Counted from the first letter of the stretch, positions 1 through 7,518 are shown. The stretch is 16,048 nt of DNA from JACQWX01 sp041662295 (GCA_041662295.1 JBAZSR010000073.1:1-16048), one strand, 5' to 3'. Notes: generated by a model not told the origin, from the letters alone. Numbers and translations are program-made.

Positions 1-940
1 GCTTGCCTGCGTTGATCTTGGCCGCGTCGAGGAGGTCATTGATGAGGGAGAGCATCCTCTGAGCCGAGCCCGCCACGGAATCCACGAGCCCCGCGTGGGG
101 CTTGCCCGCGACCTCGGGCTGGAGGATCTTGGCCACGGAGTAGATGACGGAGAGGGGGTTCCTCAGGTCGTGCGCGGCCATGCCGAGGAACCGGTCCTTG
201 GTGTTGTTGAGGTCCTGGAGTTCCGCGTTCTGCCGCGAGAGCCTCTCGAGCAGCTTCCAGATGAAGGAGTAGAGCGTGGTGACGAAGAGGATCGTGAGCA
301 GGATCGCCAGCAGGGCCATGTAGAGGGCGTTCTTGCGGAGCAGGAGCCAGTGGTCGTCGTAGGGCAGGTCCACGCTGATGCCCCCGCGCACCTGGCCGGC
401 CTTGTAGCCCTGGACCGCGTGGCAGGGCAGGCACGACGCGTCCACGTGGAGCGGCTTCATGAGGCGGAAGATGCGCCTGCCCTCCCTGAGCTCCACGGTG
501 GTGCGCTCCTTGGCGCCGCGGTCGAAGGCGTGGAGGGCCTCGGCCTCCCAGGGGTCGGGACCGTTGTCCGGGTTGAAGGGTTTGCGGCTCGTGATGCGGA
601 AGGAGACGCCTTCGCGGGCCCTGGAGAGCTCGGACATCTCCCGGGTCATGGTCGCGGGGTTCTTAAGGGTGTAGGTCTTCCCGGACGCGGTCCGGATGTC
701 CGGGTGCGCGAGGAAGGGGTTCGACTTCACGCCGGGCTTTTTCTCCACAAAGACCCCGGCGTACCTCGCGTTCCACTCGCGCGCGATGACCAGGAGTTCG
801 TAGACCGCGGAGGCCTGGTCGTATTCCTGCTGGTTGAGCATCGCCTCCTGACGCTCGGTCAGCTCCCACATGACCAGGCCGAACATGGAGAGCAGCATGA
901 GGCACGCCGCCAGCACCCGATAGCGCCAGTTCCCGCTCAT
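1..940 (-). CDS. Membrane sensor histidine kinase with DUF3365 c-heme domain (partial)
   Basis: Reading the minus strand from ATG at 940 gives 313 open codons to the window edge, so the 3' end is missing. Residues 8-26 form a first membrane segment. Residues about 30-200 resemble the Tll0287-like/DUF3365 extracytoplasmic sensor domain, with a CLPCH (CxxCH) c-type heme motif at 170-174. A second membrane segment lies at 206-228, a short coiled coil at 229-248, and a HisKA dimerisation domain with H-box HDLRNP (His257) follows. The HATPase_c catalytic domain lies beyond the window. The protein should sit in the inner membrane, sense redox state or a heme ligand (inference) and autophosphorylate on His257. 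It starts 2 bases after the stop of the acetyltransferase gene, so it is probably co-transcribed with it. No response regulator is visible here. Confidence 0.88.
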   Translation of the reverse strand, partial: MSGNWRYRVLAACLMLLSMFGLVMWELTERQEAMLNQQEYDQASAVYELLVIAREWNARYAGVFVEKKPGVKSNPFLAHPDIRTASGKTYTLKNPATMTREMSELSRAREGVSFRITSRKPFNPDNGPDPWEAEALHAFDRGAKERTTVELREGRRIFRLMKPLHVDASCLPCHAVQGYKAGQVRGGISVDLPYDDHWLLLRKNALYMALLAILLTILFVTTLYSFIWKLLERLSRQNAELQDLNNTKDRFLGMAAHDLRNPLSVIYSVAKILQPEVAGKPHAGLVDSVAGSAQRMLSLINDLLDAAKINAGK

Positions 941-942
941 AG

Positions 943-1960
943 CTAGACCCGCCTTGAAGCCTCGTAGTCTTCGGCCACGATCTTCAGGAGCCTCTCCGCC
1001 GGCTCGGTCGCGACCTTGATCTTGTCGACCGCCACCCCGGCCGGGCCCACGGCCTGGAAGCGGAACCCCAGGCGGTCCGGGGCGCCGTAGGGGATGAATC
1101 CGGCCGCGAAGAAGCCGTGGGAGGCGAGGCAGTCGTAGACCGCGCCCGAGGCCGGGACCTCGACCGAGGTCTCGACGGCCGCGTACGCGTAGCCGTCCGT
1201 CACCAGGTCCGCCCACTCGGCCGCGATGCCCTCGATGGCCTTCGTCCCGGGCTCTCGGAGGTCGAAGTGGACCGCTCCCTGGCTGGGCTCCAGGCGCGCG
1301 TCGAACCGGCCGCCGGGGGGCAGGGTCTGGAAGCGCGAGGCCGGGGTCCACTCCACGCCCAGGGGCGCGAGCAGAAAGCCGAAGGGCTCGCCGATGTTCT
1401 CCGGCAGGGTCACTTTCCGGCCGAAGGGGTGCTCGACCTGCGGGATGACGGAGAGCAGGATGCTGTAGCGGTCCATGCCCTCGGGGTCGGGGCCCAGGCC
1501 GAGCTTCGGCAGGCGGGCCTGGGTCTTGGAGGACTGGCAGCCCACGAAGAGTGCCAGCTCCCGGGTTCCGTACTTGGCGATGTGCTTCTGGCTGAGGTCG
1601 TGGTTGGTGACGAAGTCGAAGAGGCAGTACTGCATGGGCGTGGCGCGGACCTTCTCCATGGTCTTGGCGAAGATGCGGCCGAAGAGGCCCCGCGACGTGA
1701 TGGCCGGGTCCGTGACGCCCATCGCCGCCTCGTAGACAGCGGGCTTGGCGGACTTGCGCACGAGCCCGATGTGGCCCACGAGCCTGCCGTTGGAGCGGGC
1801 GGCCACCACGGAGAGGAGCTCCCCGGCCTGGCGCATGGCCTTGAGCTTGTCGGGATAGTAGACGGCCTCGTGGATGTAGTCGTAGCCGTAGACGAGGTAG
1901 AAGAGGCGGCTTAAGGACTGCTCCTCGTCCGGGCCGAGGTCGCGGATGGTGATGGCCTCG
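943..1960 (-). CDS. GNAT acetyltransferase, C-terminal part of an RsbW-GNAT fusion (5' end in gap)
   Basis: This 338-residue fragment runs from the N gap to TAG at 943-945. Its first ~170 residues match the GNAT fold found fused to RsbW-like domains in several deltaproteobacterial-type genomes. It starts ITIRDLGPDEEQSLSRL, continues with VYGYDYIHEAVYYPDKL, has a GHIGLV strand, and has SRGLFGRIF where the acetyl-CoA loop (R/QxxGxG/A) is expected. The remaining ~160 residues are the usual poorly characterised extension. GNAT enzymes move an acetyl group from acetyl-CoA to an amine; the substrate here is unknown. No start codon follows the gap, so it most likely continues from the RsbW-like segment at 1971-2401. 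The two parts are out of frame only because the ten Ns are a placeholder: a true gap length divisible by 3 restores one frame. An apparent longer reading frame that crosses the Ns to about 2178 is chimeric in its first ~70 residues. Confidence 0.8.
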
Positions 1961-1970
1961 NNNNNNNNNN
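1961..1970. other. Assembly gap (10 Ns)
   Basis: Exactly ten Ns. The flanking coding frames disagree if the gap is counted as 10 bases and agree if it is a multiple of 3. This fits a fixed-length scaffold gap of unknown true size inside one gene. Confidence 0.97.
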
Positions 1971-2401
1971 GCAGGGCTCGCCGAGGCGGAGCGCGCCTCG
2001 GGGCTGACCCCGATCTTGAACTCCAGCACCACGGCCTGGCCCTTGCGGCCGCGGTTCTCAAGGGAGAGGCGGTCCGCGTGCAGGGAGGCCTCGCGGAACT
2101 TGGCCGCGTACGGCAGTTGGAAGCCGCCCGGAGCGCCGAGGATGATGGGGACCCCGCGGTTGTGCAGGTGCACGACAAGGGCTTCCCCGCTTTCTCCGAC
2201 CTCGAGGATGACAGGGGAGTCGGACTTCCCTCCTCGGTTGGCCTCCACCACCAGGGCCACGGCGGCCCGCAGCGCGGCTGCCAGCGCTGCCTGGCGGGCC
2301 TCGGCCATGCCGAAGCGCTTGGCGAAGGAGACCACGAAGTAGACCGCGGGCTCGATGAAGGCCTCGTCCGGCGGGAGCTCGAGCCTGGCTTTTTTTGTCA
2401 C
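1971..2401 (-). CDS. RsbW-like (HATPase_c_2-type) domain, N-terminal part of a GNAT fusion protein
   Basis: GTG at 2401-2399 overlaps the TGA of the upstream ligase gene (2400-2398) in a GTGA arrangement, typical of translational coupling. The 143 residues up to the gap have the pattern of anti-sigma-factor kinase/ATPase domains of the RsbW/SpoIIAB type. LELPPDEAFIEPAVYFVVSF is a first strand and helix, AALRAAVALVVEANRGG sits where the N-box helix should be, and VVHLHNRGVPI sits where the D-x-G box should be. A C-terminal strand, GQAVVLEFKIG, closes the fold. The usual N-box Glu and Asn and the G1-box Asp are not evident, so ATP binding or kinase activity is doubtful. Proteins with an RsbW-like domain followed by the GNAT type seen at 943-1960 are known, so I read both as one protein of roughly 480 residues plus the gap. 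A run of seven A residues follows the start codon. Confidence 0.68.
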
Positions 2402-3729
2402 ACCGAGTCCTGGACGCGCACGAGCTTGCCGGTGCGGGGGTTGCGGGGCAGGCTCCCGGGCCGCGCGCAGCGCACCAGCGGAGGCTGGACTTCGCCAGCT
2501 GCCACGGCCTTGGCCAGGGTGGGCCGCTGGACAAGGAGCCTCCGGAGGACTTCCGCGGCCAGGCGCCCCTGGGCGCTGACCGGGGCCTCGGTCTCCACCT
2601 CGACAGCCAGGCGGTCGCGGCCGTTGCGGCGCTCCTTGCGCATGAGGACCGAGCCGGAGAGGCCGCGGACTTCGGCCACGCACTCGACCACCTGGCCGTA
2701 GGCGATGGAGTCAAAGCCTATGCGCAGGACGTCGTCGCCTCGGCCGAGGAGCTTGAAGAGGGGGGTCGTGCGGCCGCAGGGACAGGGGCTGGCGACCCAC
2801 TGGGCCAGGTCGCCCACCCGGTAGCGCACGATGGGGGTGAGCCTCCTGGGGAAGGCCGTGGCGTAGGCCATGCCGGTCTCTCCGGGCCCGGTAGCGCGGC
2901 CGGTCTCCTCATCGACGATCTCGAGGAGGCACTGGTCGTCGTGGCAGTGGAAGACGCCGGTGGGGCAGCGGAGGCACTGGTAGCCGATGTACCACGAGTC
3001 GATGGTGCCGTAGCCCGGGGCCGCGATGACTTTCGTCCCGAAGGTATGGCGGAGCCACTCCTTGTCCGCCTCGTAGAGGTGCTCCCCTCCGTAGTAGACC
3101 TTCTCGATCCTGAGGCTTCTGGCGCCCGGTCCCGACAGGGCGCGCAATGCATTCAAGACCACGCTCGAGATGCCGGTCACGCAGTTGGTCTTGAAGAGCC
3201 TGGCGACCATGGCCGTGAACTCGGGCGCCGCGTGGTTGGAGAGCGGGAAGCTCGCGCAGCCGTAGCCCTGCAGCATGCGGTTGATGTGGATGAAGGTCAT
3301 GTACAGGCTGCCCGCGGCCCAGAGGTTGGCCACCCGGTCCGAGGGCTTCAGGCCCACGGCGTAGAAGCCCCGGGCATTGGGCAGGTCCAAGCCGTCGATC
3401 TCCTCGGACGCGAAAAGCGCGCTCTTGGGGAAGCCCGTGGTCCCGCCGCTCTGGAACACGGTGAAGGCTTCGCCGGGCCGGGTCAGCAGGCGGCGGGACT
3501 TGGGCGGGACCAGGGCGCGCAGGTCGTCGGAGGAGAGGACCGGCACTCCTGCCAGCGGGTGTTCCGCTTTCAGGTCCGCGTTCCCGAGCCTTCCCTTGTA
3601 GAACGGCACCTGCCGCGCCAGCCTGAGGTAATCGGCGAGGCGCTGGCGCCGCACTCTGGAGCGGAGACGTCCTGAGGCCGTTTCCCACAGGTCATAGAAC
3701 GGGCCGCGCCTTTTCTCGAAGAGGTTCAT
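2398..3729 (-). CDS. PaaK/CapK-like adenylate-forming ligase (phenylacetate-CoA ligase family)
   Basis: This 443-residue protein is about the usual length for the family. It has the ATP/AMP-binding P-loop QSGGTTGFPK at 93-102 (normally T/S-SGTTG-P), the second core motif GYGTID at 239-244, a Cys/His-rich stretch YQCLRCPTGVFHCHDD at 250-265 matching the PaaK 'C...G.H...D' region, the hinge motif YRVGDL at 303-308 and CPCGR at 316-320. A C-terminal Lys lies in PRTGKLVRV (Lys435). Family members activate a carboxylic acid as acyl-AMP and usually transfer it to CoA. The substrate cannot be read from the sequence, and no phenylacetate degradation genes are nearby, so the gene is not called paaK. 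It follows the MFS gene by 49 bases on the same strand and overlaps the next gene. ATG at 3729 is the only sensible start, with no clear Shine-Dalgarno sequence. Confidence 0.85.
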   Translation of the reverse strand: MNLFEKRRGPFYDLWETASGRLRSRVRRQRLADYLRLARQVPFYKGRLGNADLKAEHPLAGVPVLSSDDLRALVPPKSRRLLTRPGEAFTVFQSGGTTGFPKSALFASEEIDGLDLPNARGFYAVGLKPSDRVANLWAAGSLYMTFIHINRMLQGYGCASFPLSNHAAPEFTAMVARLFKTNCVTGISSVVLNALRALSGPGARSLRIEKVYYGGEHLYEADKEWLRHTFGTKVIAAPGYGTIDSWYIGYQCLRCPTGVFHCHDDQCLLEIVDEETGRATGPGETGMAYATAFPRRLTPIVRYRVGDLAQWVASPCPCGRTTPLFKLLGRGDDVLRIGFDSIAYGQVVECVAEVRGLSGSVLMRKERRNGRDRLAVEVETEAPVSAQGRLAAEVLRRLLVQRPTLAKAVAAGEVQPPLVRCARPGSLPRNPRTGKLVRVQDSV

Positions 3730-3740
3730 GCCGGGCCGAT

Positions 3741-3746
3741 ATGATA
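3741..3746 (-). promoter_or_regulatory. Possible -10 box (TATCAT) upstream of the ligase gene
   Basis: On the minus strand TATCAT lies 11 bases before the ligase ATG, in an AT-rich patch (GTATTTTCTATCATAT) within GC-rich sequence. No convincing -35 box is seen. If this is a real -10 element the mRNA leader would be only a few bases long. Confidence 0.25.
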
Positions 3747-3778
3747 GAAAATACGGGCCGCGGTTTCCCTGCCGACGA

Positions 3779-5677
3779 TCAGTCCTCCGGCATATCGGCC
3801 GGAGGCGCGACGCGGTCGGACTTGAACCGCTGGGCGGCCACGAGGTAGATCGGCGCCATCACGGTGAAGATCAGGGCGAGGACCAGGAACCCGCCCGCCG
3901 GCGTGAGCGCGTCGAAGGCCCAGCCCGCGCCAAGGAGGGCCAGCATGCCGACCGAGCGCGATAGACCGTACACGAAGCCTGTCACCGAGCCCAGGTGCTC
4001 TTCGGGCACGGTCGACTGCATGTAGGAAGCGGTCCCCAGCTCATTGCCGATCATCGCGGCCGCGATGAGGAAGGAGGCGGCCATGGCGGCCCACGCGACC
4101 GGGAGGAGGTAGAACGTCCACATGGACAGGGAGGCCGCGGCGGCCAGGCGCAGCCAATTCGAGAAATGGCTGTCCTTGCCCCTGCGGTCCAGGTAGAAGG
4201 AGCCGGCGAGCTCTCCGAGGTTCCAGGCGCCGACCATGATGGCCGCGAAGGTCGGGTCGTGGAGGACCTGCGCGGCGAAGACCACCGAGACGACCGTGTG
4301 GAAGAGCTTGTGCACCGCGGTGAGCGGGATGTTGATGAGCACCAGGGAGCGGAGCTTGGGGTCCTGGAAGACGCGGCGCATCCCGTCGCGCAGGTCCGCC
4401 CACCACGCGGCGAAAGTGATGCGCTGTCGGACCACTGGCTTGCCTGGGCCGGCCTGGGGCTTGAGGTGCCAGAGCCGGAGCACGGCCAGGGCCGCCAAGA
4501 AGCAGAAGGCCGGATGGATCCAGATGGTGTTCAGCGTCCCGAAGGTCTTGACCACCCAGCCCGCGCCGAAGACCCCCGCGGTCGCGGCGATCTCGCGCCA
4601 GACGTAGAGCCTGCCGTTCTGCGCCCGAAGGACGCCCTCGTCCCTGCCCACGATCTGGGGCAGGGCGGCCCGGCGCGCGACGTCGAAGAGCTCGTAGCCG
4701 ACCCCGTTGACGATGAAGGCGGCAAAGACCATGGGCATGGCCCAGGCCCCGCCGTAGATGAGGATGAACGGCAGCGAGGCGGTCGCGGCGATCTGCACCG
4801 CGATCGTGAGCGTGAGCGCGCGGCCGGCCCCGATGTGGTCGATGACCGCGCCTCCGAGCGTCCCGGACACGAGGCGCGCCAACTCCGCCGCGAGATAGAG
4901 CGCGCTGACCGCCATGGCGGCGTGGAAGGTGTCGAGCAGGATGAGCGGGACCGCGAGGTTGAGGGCGTCGAGGCCGGTCTTGACCGCGGAAACCCCGAAA
5001 GCGTAGGAGCGGAAATTCGACTTGGCTTGCGGGGGAAGGCCGTCCTCCGGCTGGGGGACGGGCGCCTTGTCCGCGGTCTCCGGGCCTGCCGCGGTCTCGG
5101 CGCTCGGGGTCAGGCCGGAAGGGGAGACCTCCTGGCTCGGGGCGGCTGGAATGACGCCGAGATCCGATGTCCGGCGGCGGACCGCTCCTTCGAGGATGGC
5201 CTGGAGTCCGGAGCCGCTCTCCTTGAGGCCGGCGGGGGAGGAGTCTTCGGAGCGGGCGGTCTCAAGAAGGGGGGCGGCTTCGGAGACGGCGGCTCCGATG
5301 TCCGCGGCCATCCGGCCGGAGGCCTCGGCAGGGCTCGCCGCGGCCGGAAGGGGGGCCGCGGTCGGGAGGGCGGCGGTCCGAGGCTGAGCCGCGGGGACGG
5401 AGAAGACGGGCGCTGGCGCGGAGAGGACGGGAGTTTCCTGGCTGAGGACTCCCGCGACCGGCGTGACCACGCTCGGCGTGAGACTTAAGGAGATGGGGGA
5501 AAGGCCGGCCCCGCCGGAGATGGGAGCCCGGACCGGCGCGACGACTCCCGAGGGGAGGGCTTGCCCGCCCGTCGACGCCGTCCCGGTCTTGGCCAGGACA
5601 GCCCAGGCGGTGGAGCCCGGCGAAAGCAGAGCCAGGATACAGGCAAGGGCTGCGGCCGTGAATCGGTATGGCTTCAT
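3779..5677 (-). CDS. MFS transporter with long Ala/Pro/Ser-rich N-terminal extension
   Basis: I chose ATG at 5677 because it gives a protein of 632 residues that begins MKPYRFTAAALACILALL, a signal-peptide-like start ending near STAWA; ATG at 5683 is a two-residue-longer alternative. Residues about 25-220 are low-complexity, rich in Ala, Pro and Ser. From ~221 to ~622 there are twelve hydrophobic segments in the 6+6 layout of the Major Facilitator Superfamily. Motif A is visible in the TM2-TM3 loop (GGAVIDHIGAGRAL), and a basic central loop (KPVVRQRITF and following) separates the halves. The fold resembles drug- or macrolide-exporter-like MFS proteins; the substrate is unknown. MFS proteins usually have 400-450 residues, so the extension is notable; as far as I recall, such extensions are common in Elusimicrobiota. 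The gene diverges from ferritin and precedes the ligase gene by 49 bases. Confidence 0.87.
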   Translation of the reverse strand: MKPYRFTAAALACILALLSPGSTAWAVLAKTGTASTGGQALPSGVVAPVRAPISGGAGLSPISLSLTPSVVTPVAGVLSQETPVLSAPAPVFSVPAAQPRTAALPTAAPLPAAASPAEASGRMAADIGAAVSEAAPLLETARSEDSSPAGLKESGSGLQAILEGAVRRRTSDLGVIPAAPSQEVSPSGLTPSAETAAGPETADKAPVPQPEDGLPPQAKSNFRSYAFGVSAVKTGLDALNLAVPLILLDTFHAAMAVSALYLAAELARLVSGTLGGAVIDHIGAGRALTLTIAVQIAATASLPFILIYGGAWAMPMVFAAFIVNGVGYELFDVARRAALPQIVGRDEGVLRAQNGRLYVWREIAATAGVFGAGWVVKTFGTLNTIWIHPAFCFLAALAVLRLWHLKPQAGPGKPVVRQRITFAAWWADLRDGMRRVFQDPKLRSLVLINIPLTAVHKLFHTVVSVVFAAQVLHDPTFAAIMVGAWNLGELAGSFYLDRRGKDSHFSNWLRLAAAASLSMWTFYLLPVAWAAMAASFLIAAAMIGNELGTASYMQSTVPEEHLGSVTGFVYGLSRSVGMLALLGAGWAFDALTPAGGFLVLALIFTVMAPIYLVAAQRFKSDRVAPPADMPED

Positions 5678-5687
5678 ACGCATCCAA

Positions 5688-5693
5688 ATGATA
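5688..5693 (-). promoter_or_regulatory. Possible extended -10 box (TGCTATCAT) upstream of the MFS gene
   Basis: Minus-strand TATCAT preceded by TG-C forms an extended -10 pattern. It lies 10 bases before ATG 5677, or 4 bases before ATG 5683. There is no clear -35 box. A normal start site would give a nearly leaderless transcript. The same CTATCATnT string precedes the ligase gene. Confidence 0.28.
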
Positions 5694-5780
5694 GCAGGCC
5701 TGGAGGAAACTGCCTGGGTCCATCGGAACACCGGGAAGACGAAATTGGGCCCAGGCCTTTATAGAACTTCTGGACCGGGC

Positions 5781-5810
5781 TTGACAAAGGGGGGGCCACC
5801 GAGGCATCAT
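5781..5810 (+). promoter_or_regulatory. Sigma70-like promoter for ferritin
   Basis: A consensus -35 box TTGACA at 5781-5786 is followed, with an 18-base spacer, by CATCAT at 5805-5810, which matches 4 of 6 positions of TATAAT. The ferritin ATG is 41 bases further on and is preceded by a GGGAGGG ribosome-binding site at 5841-5847. The rest of the 5684-5851 divergent intergenic region shows no other clear element. I could not identify a Fur box with confidence. Confidence 0.42.
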
Positions 5811-5851
5811 CAGGGCTCGGACCAGCCGCTAAAGGGAAACGGGAGGGACAG

Positions 5852-6370
5852 ATGTTGGACAAGAAGATTCAGGCGGCGCTCAGCGAACAGGTCACCAAGG
5901 AGTTCTATTCGGCCTATCTCTATATGTCGATGTCCTCGTATCTCGAGGACCAGGTCCTGCCCGGGCTGGCCAAGTGGATGCGGATCCAGGCGCAGGAGGA
6001 GTCCTGCCACGCCCTCATCATCTTCAACTACATCTGCGAGCAGGGCTGCAAAGCGGACCTCGGGGCCATCGCGGCCCCTCCCAAGGACTTTAAGTCCGTG
6101 GCCGACGTGTTCCAGAGGACCGTGGAGCACGAGCGCCTGGTCACGGCCTCCATCCACGCGATCGTGGACCTGGCGGTCTCCACCAAGGACCACGCCACCA
6201 AGCAGTTCCTGGAGTGGTTCGTGAAGGAGCAGGTGGAGGAGGAGAACTCCGTCGAGACCATGCTCCGTCAGGCCAAGAGGCTCCAGGACGACAAGGCCCT
6301 CTATCTTCTGGACAAGGACGCCGCTATCCGCGTCTTCGCCCTGCCGTCGCCTCTGCTCGGCAAGGTCTAG
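5852..6370 (+). CDS. ftnA: Ferritin (bacterial non-heme ferritin, FtnA type)
   Basis: The 172 residues match the bacterial non-heme ferritin length and a single four-helix-bundle ferritin domain. All ferroxidase ligands occur at the same residue numbers as in E. coli FtnA: Glu17, Glu50, His53, Glu94, Gln127 and Glu130. The third-site acids Glu49, Glu126 and Glu129 are also present. It should form a 24-subunit cytoplasmic cage that oxidises Fe2+ and stores it as a ferric mineral. The start has a good GGGAGGG Shine-Dalgarno sequence 4 bases upstream and a TTGACA-containing promoter. The two secreted protease genes follow, the first only 3 bases after the stop, so co-transcription is likely. Cys at 52, 62 and 66 are not standard ferroxidase residues. 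The family and function are secure; the cellular iron trigger is not visible. Confidence 0.95.
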   Translation: MLDKKIQAALSEQVTKEFYSAYLYMSMSSYLEDQVLPGLAKWMRIQAQEESCHALIIFNYICEQGCKADLGAIAAPPKDFKSVADVFQRTVEHERLVTASIHAIVDLAVSTKDHATKQFLEWFVKEQVEEENSVETMLRQAKRLQDDKALYLLDKDAAIRVFALPSPLLGKV

Positions 6371-6373
6371 GAG

Positions 6374-7510
6374 ATGGCTCTCGCTCACCGGGGGGCAGGC
6401 GCGCTCCTCTGTCTCGCCATCCTGCCGGCCCTGGCCGCTGTCCCGGCCAGGGCCGACACGGTGACGCTCTCCAACGGCAGCGTCATGGAGGGCCTCATCG
6501 TGCGCGAGGACGCATCCGAGCTCGAGCTCGACCTCGGCGCCGGGTCGGTGGTCCTGTTCAAGTCCGACATCGCGTCCGTCGCGCGCTCCACGGGCAAGGC
6601 CAAGGAGGAGCTCGAGAACCAGCGCAGAGAGGCCGCGTTCGCCTCGGGCCGCGGCGTCCCGGACTCGGCGTCGGAGGTCTTCGCGAGGTTCCAGGAGCTG
6701 AGGAAGCTGGGGGAGAAGGACTCCGAGGCCCGGGCCGGTCAGGAGACCGCCGCGGCAAGGATCGCCGAGCTCGAGAAGAAGATCCCGGAATCCAAGAAGT
6801 CCCGTCAGGAGGATATCGACTGGCTCGTCAGCGTGCCGGTGGCGAACAGGGGCCCGGGCTTTGTCAATACGTCGAACAAGGTCTCCGAGCTCGGCAGGGA
6901 GATCGAGGCCGAGGAGGAGGAGCTCGCACAGCTCAGGGCCAAGGCTCCCGACGCGCTGCTCGCCGCCAAGGCCTATCAGGAGGGTCTCTCCGAGTTCAAG
7001 CTCTTCGCCGCATCGGACCCGGTCCTCAGCCGCAAGAGGCCCCCGACCTCCGAGGAGGCCCCTTTCTTCGATTGGGTCTCCCGTTCTCTGGCGAAGATGC
7101 AGTCGGACGCGTCCGCGGCCGGGGCCTCCTCCAAGGCCAAGGACGGCCCGGTCGTGGTCGAGGCGCTTGTCAACGGGAAGGCCAAGGTCCAGCTCGTGGT
7201 GGATGTCGGCGCCAGTTTGGTCATGCTGACCCGAGGGGCCGCTGCTCTGGCCGGCGTTCAGCCCTCGGCGGGCAGGGCTCCGGTCTCCGTGAAGGGCTCG
7301 GACGGCCGTCCATGGACCGGCGATCCCGTGATCCTCGCTTCCGTGGAGGTGGGCGGCAAGGCCGTGGAGCAGGTCCCGGCCGCGCTCCTGCCCAGCTACG
7401 AGGCGGGTTTCGACGGCGTGGTCGGCAGGTCCTTCCTCAAGCGCTTCGACTTCCGGGTGCATGGCGGCGAACTCATCCTGAGCGAGCGGTCGGCTCCGTC
7501 GGCTGAATAG
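6374..7510 (+). CDS. Secreted retropepsin-like aspartyl protease paralog with altered DVG active site
   Basis: This is a 378-residue protein. Residues 1-27 are a signal peptide (ending VPARA-D). Residues 28-72 are a small beta-barrel-like domain of the 'TVTLSNGSVMEGLI...SDIASVARS' type seen in many secreted bacterial proteins. Residues ~75-245 are charged and helical, probably coiled coil. Residues ~258-370 are a single-lobe clan AA aspartyl protease domain with VVDVGASLVMLT (Asp277, Val278, Gly279) and the flap-partner motif DGVVGRSFLKRF. Active family members have DTG or DSG and work as dimers. The Thr-to-Val change here keeps the catalytic Asp but loses the hydroxyl of the fireman's-grip network, so activity is uncertain. 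AGGAG abuts the ATG. The gene follows ferritin by 3 bases and its paralog starts 8 bases downstream. Confidence 0.82.
   Translation: MALAHRGAGALLCLAILPALAAVPARADTVTLSNGSVMEGLIVREDASELELDLGAGSVVLFKSDIASVARSTGKAKEELENQRREAAFASGRGVPDSASEVFARFQELRKLGEKDSEARAGQETAAARIAELEKKIPESKKSRQEDIDWLVSVPVANRGPGFVNTSNKVSELGREIEAEEEELAQLRAKAPDALLAAKAYQEGLSEFKLFAASDPVLSRKRPPTSEEAPFFDWVSRSLAKMQSDASAAGASSKAKDGPVVVEALVNGKAKVQLVVDVGASLVMLTRGAAALAGVQPSAGRAPVSVKGSDGRPWTGDPVILASVEVGGKAVEQVPAALLPSYEAGFDGVVGRSFLKRFDFRVHGGELILSERSAPSAE
6443..6613 (+). repeat. Upstream copy of a near-identical block shared by the two protease genes
   Basis: 6443-6520 matches 7567-7644 with 6 differences in 78 bases, all at synonymous third positions. 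6562-6613 is identical to 7686-7737 over 52 bases. The rest of the two genes is much more diverged. Confidence 0.9.
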
Positions 7511-7518
7511 GGTCCGGT

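Noticed and set aside
2390..2396. Seven-A run (minus strand) just after the RsbW-like start as a programmed slippage site.
   Set aside because: The frame is consistent on both sides (Thr-Lys-Lys-Ala) and nothing indicates a second product; an A-rich start is common for translation initiation.
3784..3805. Inverted repeat CCTCCGG / CCGGAGG with an 8-base loop at the 3' end of the MFS gene.
   Set aside because: It lies inside the last codons and no T-run follows in the direction of transcription, so it is not an intrinsic terminator; a 7-bp GC stem can occur by chance.
3995..5488. Long open frames opposite the real genes, such as this one against the MFS gene and another at 5810-7462 against ferritin and the first protease.
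   Set aside because: They are a product of high GC content. Their translations are rich in Arg, Gly, His and Glu with no domain pattern, while the opposite strand encodes recognisable families.
5763..5771. Short palindrome AGAA-C-TTCT upstream of ferritin as a Fur/PerR-type operator.
   Set aside because: Arms of only 4 bases, with no match to a known box that I could defend.
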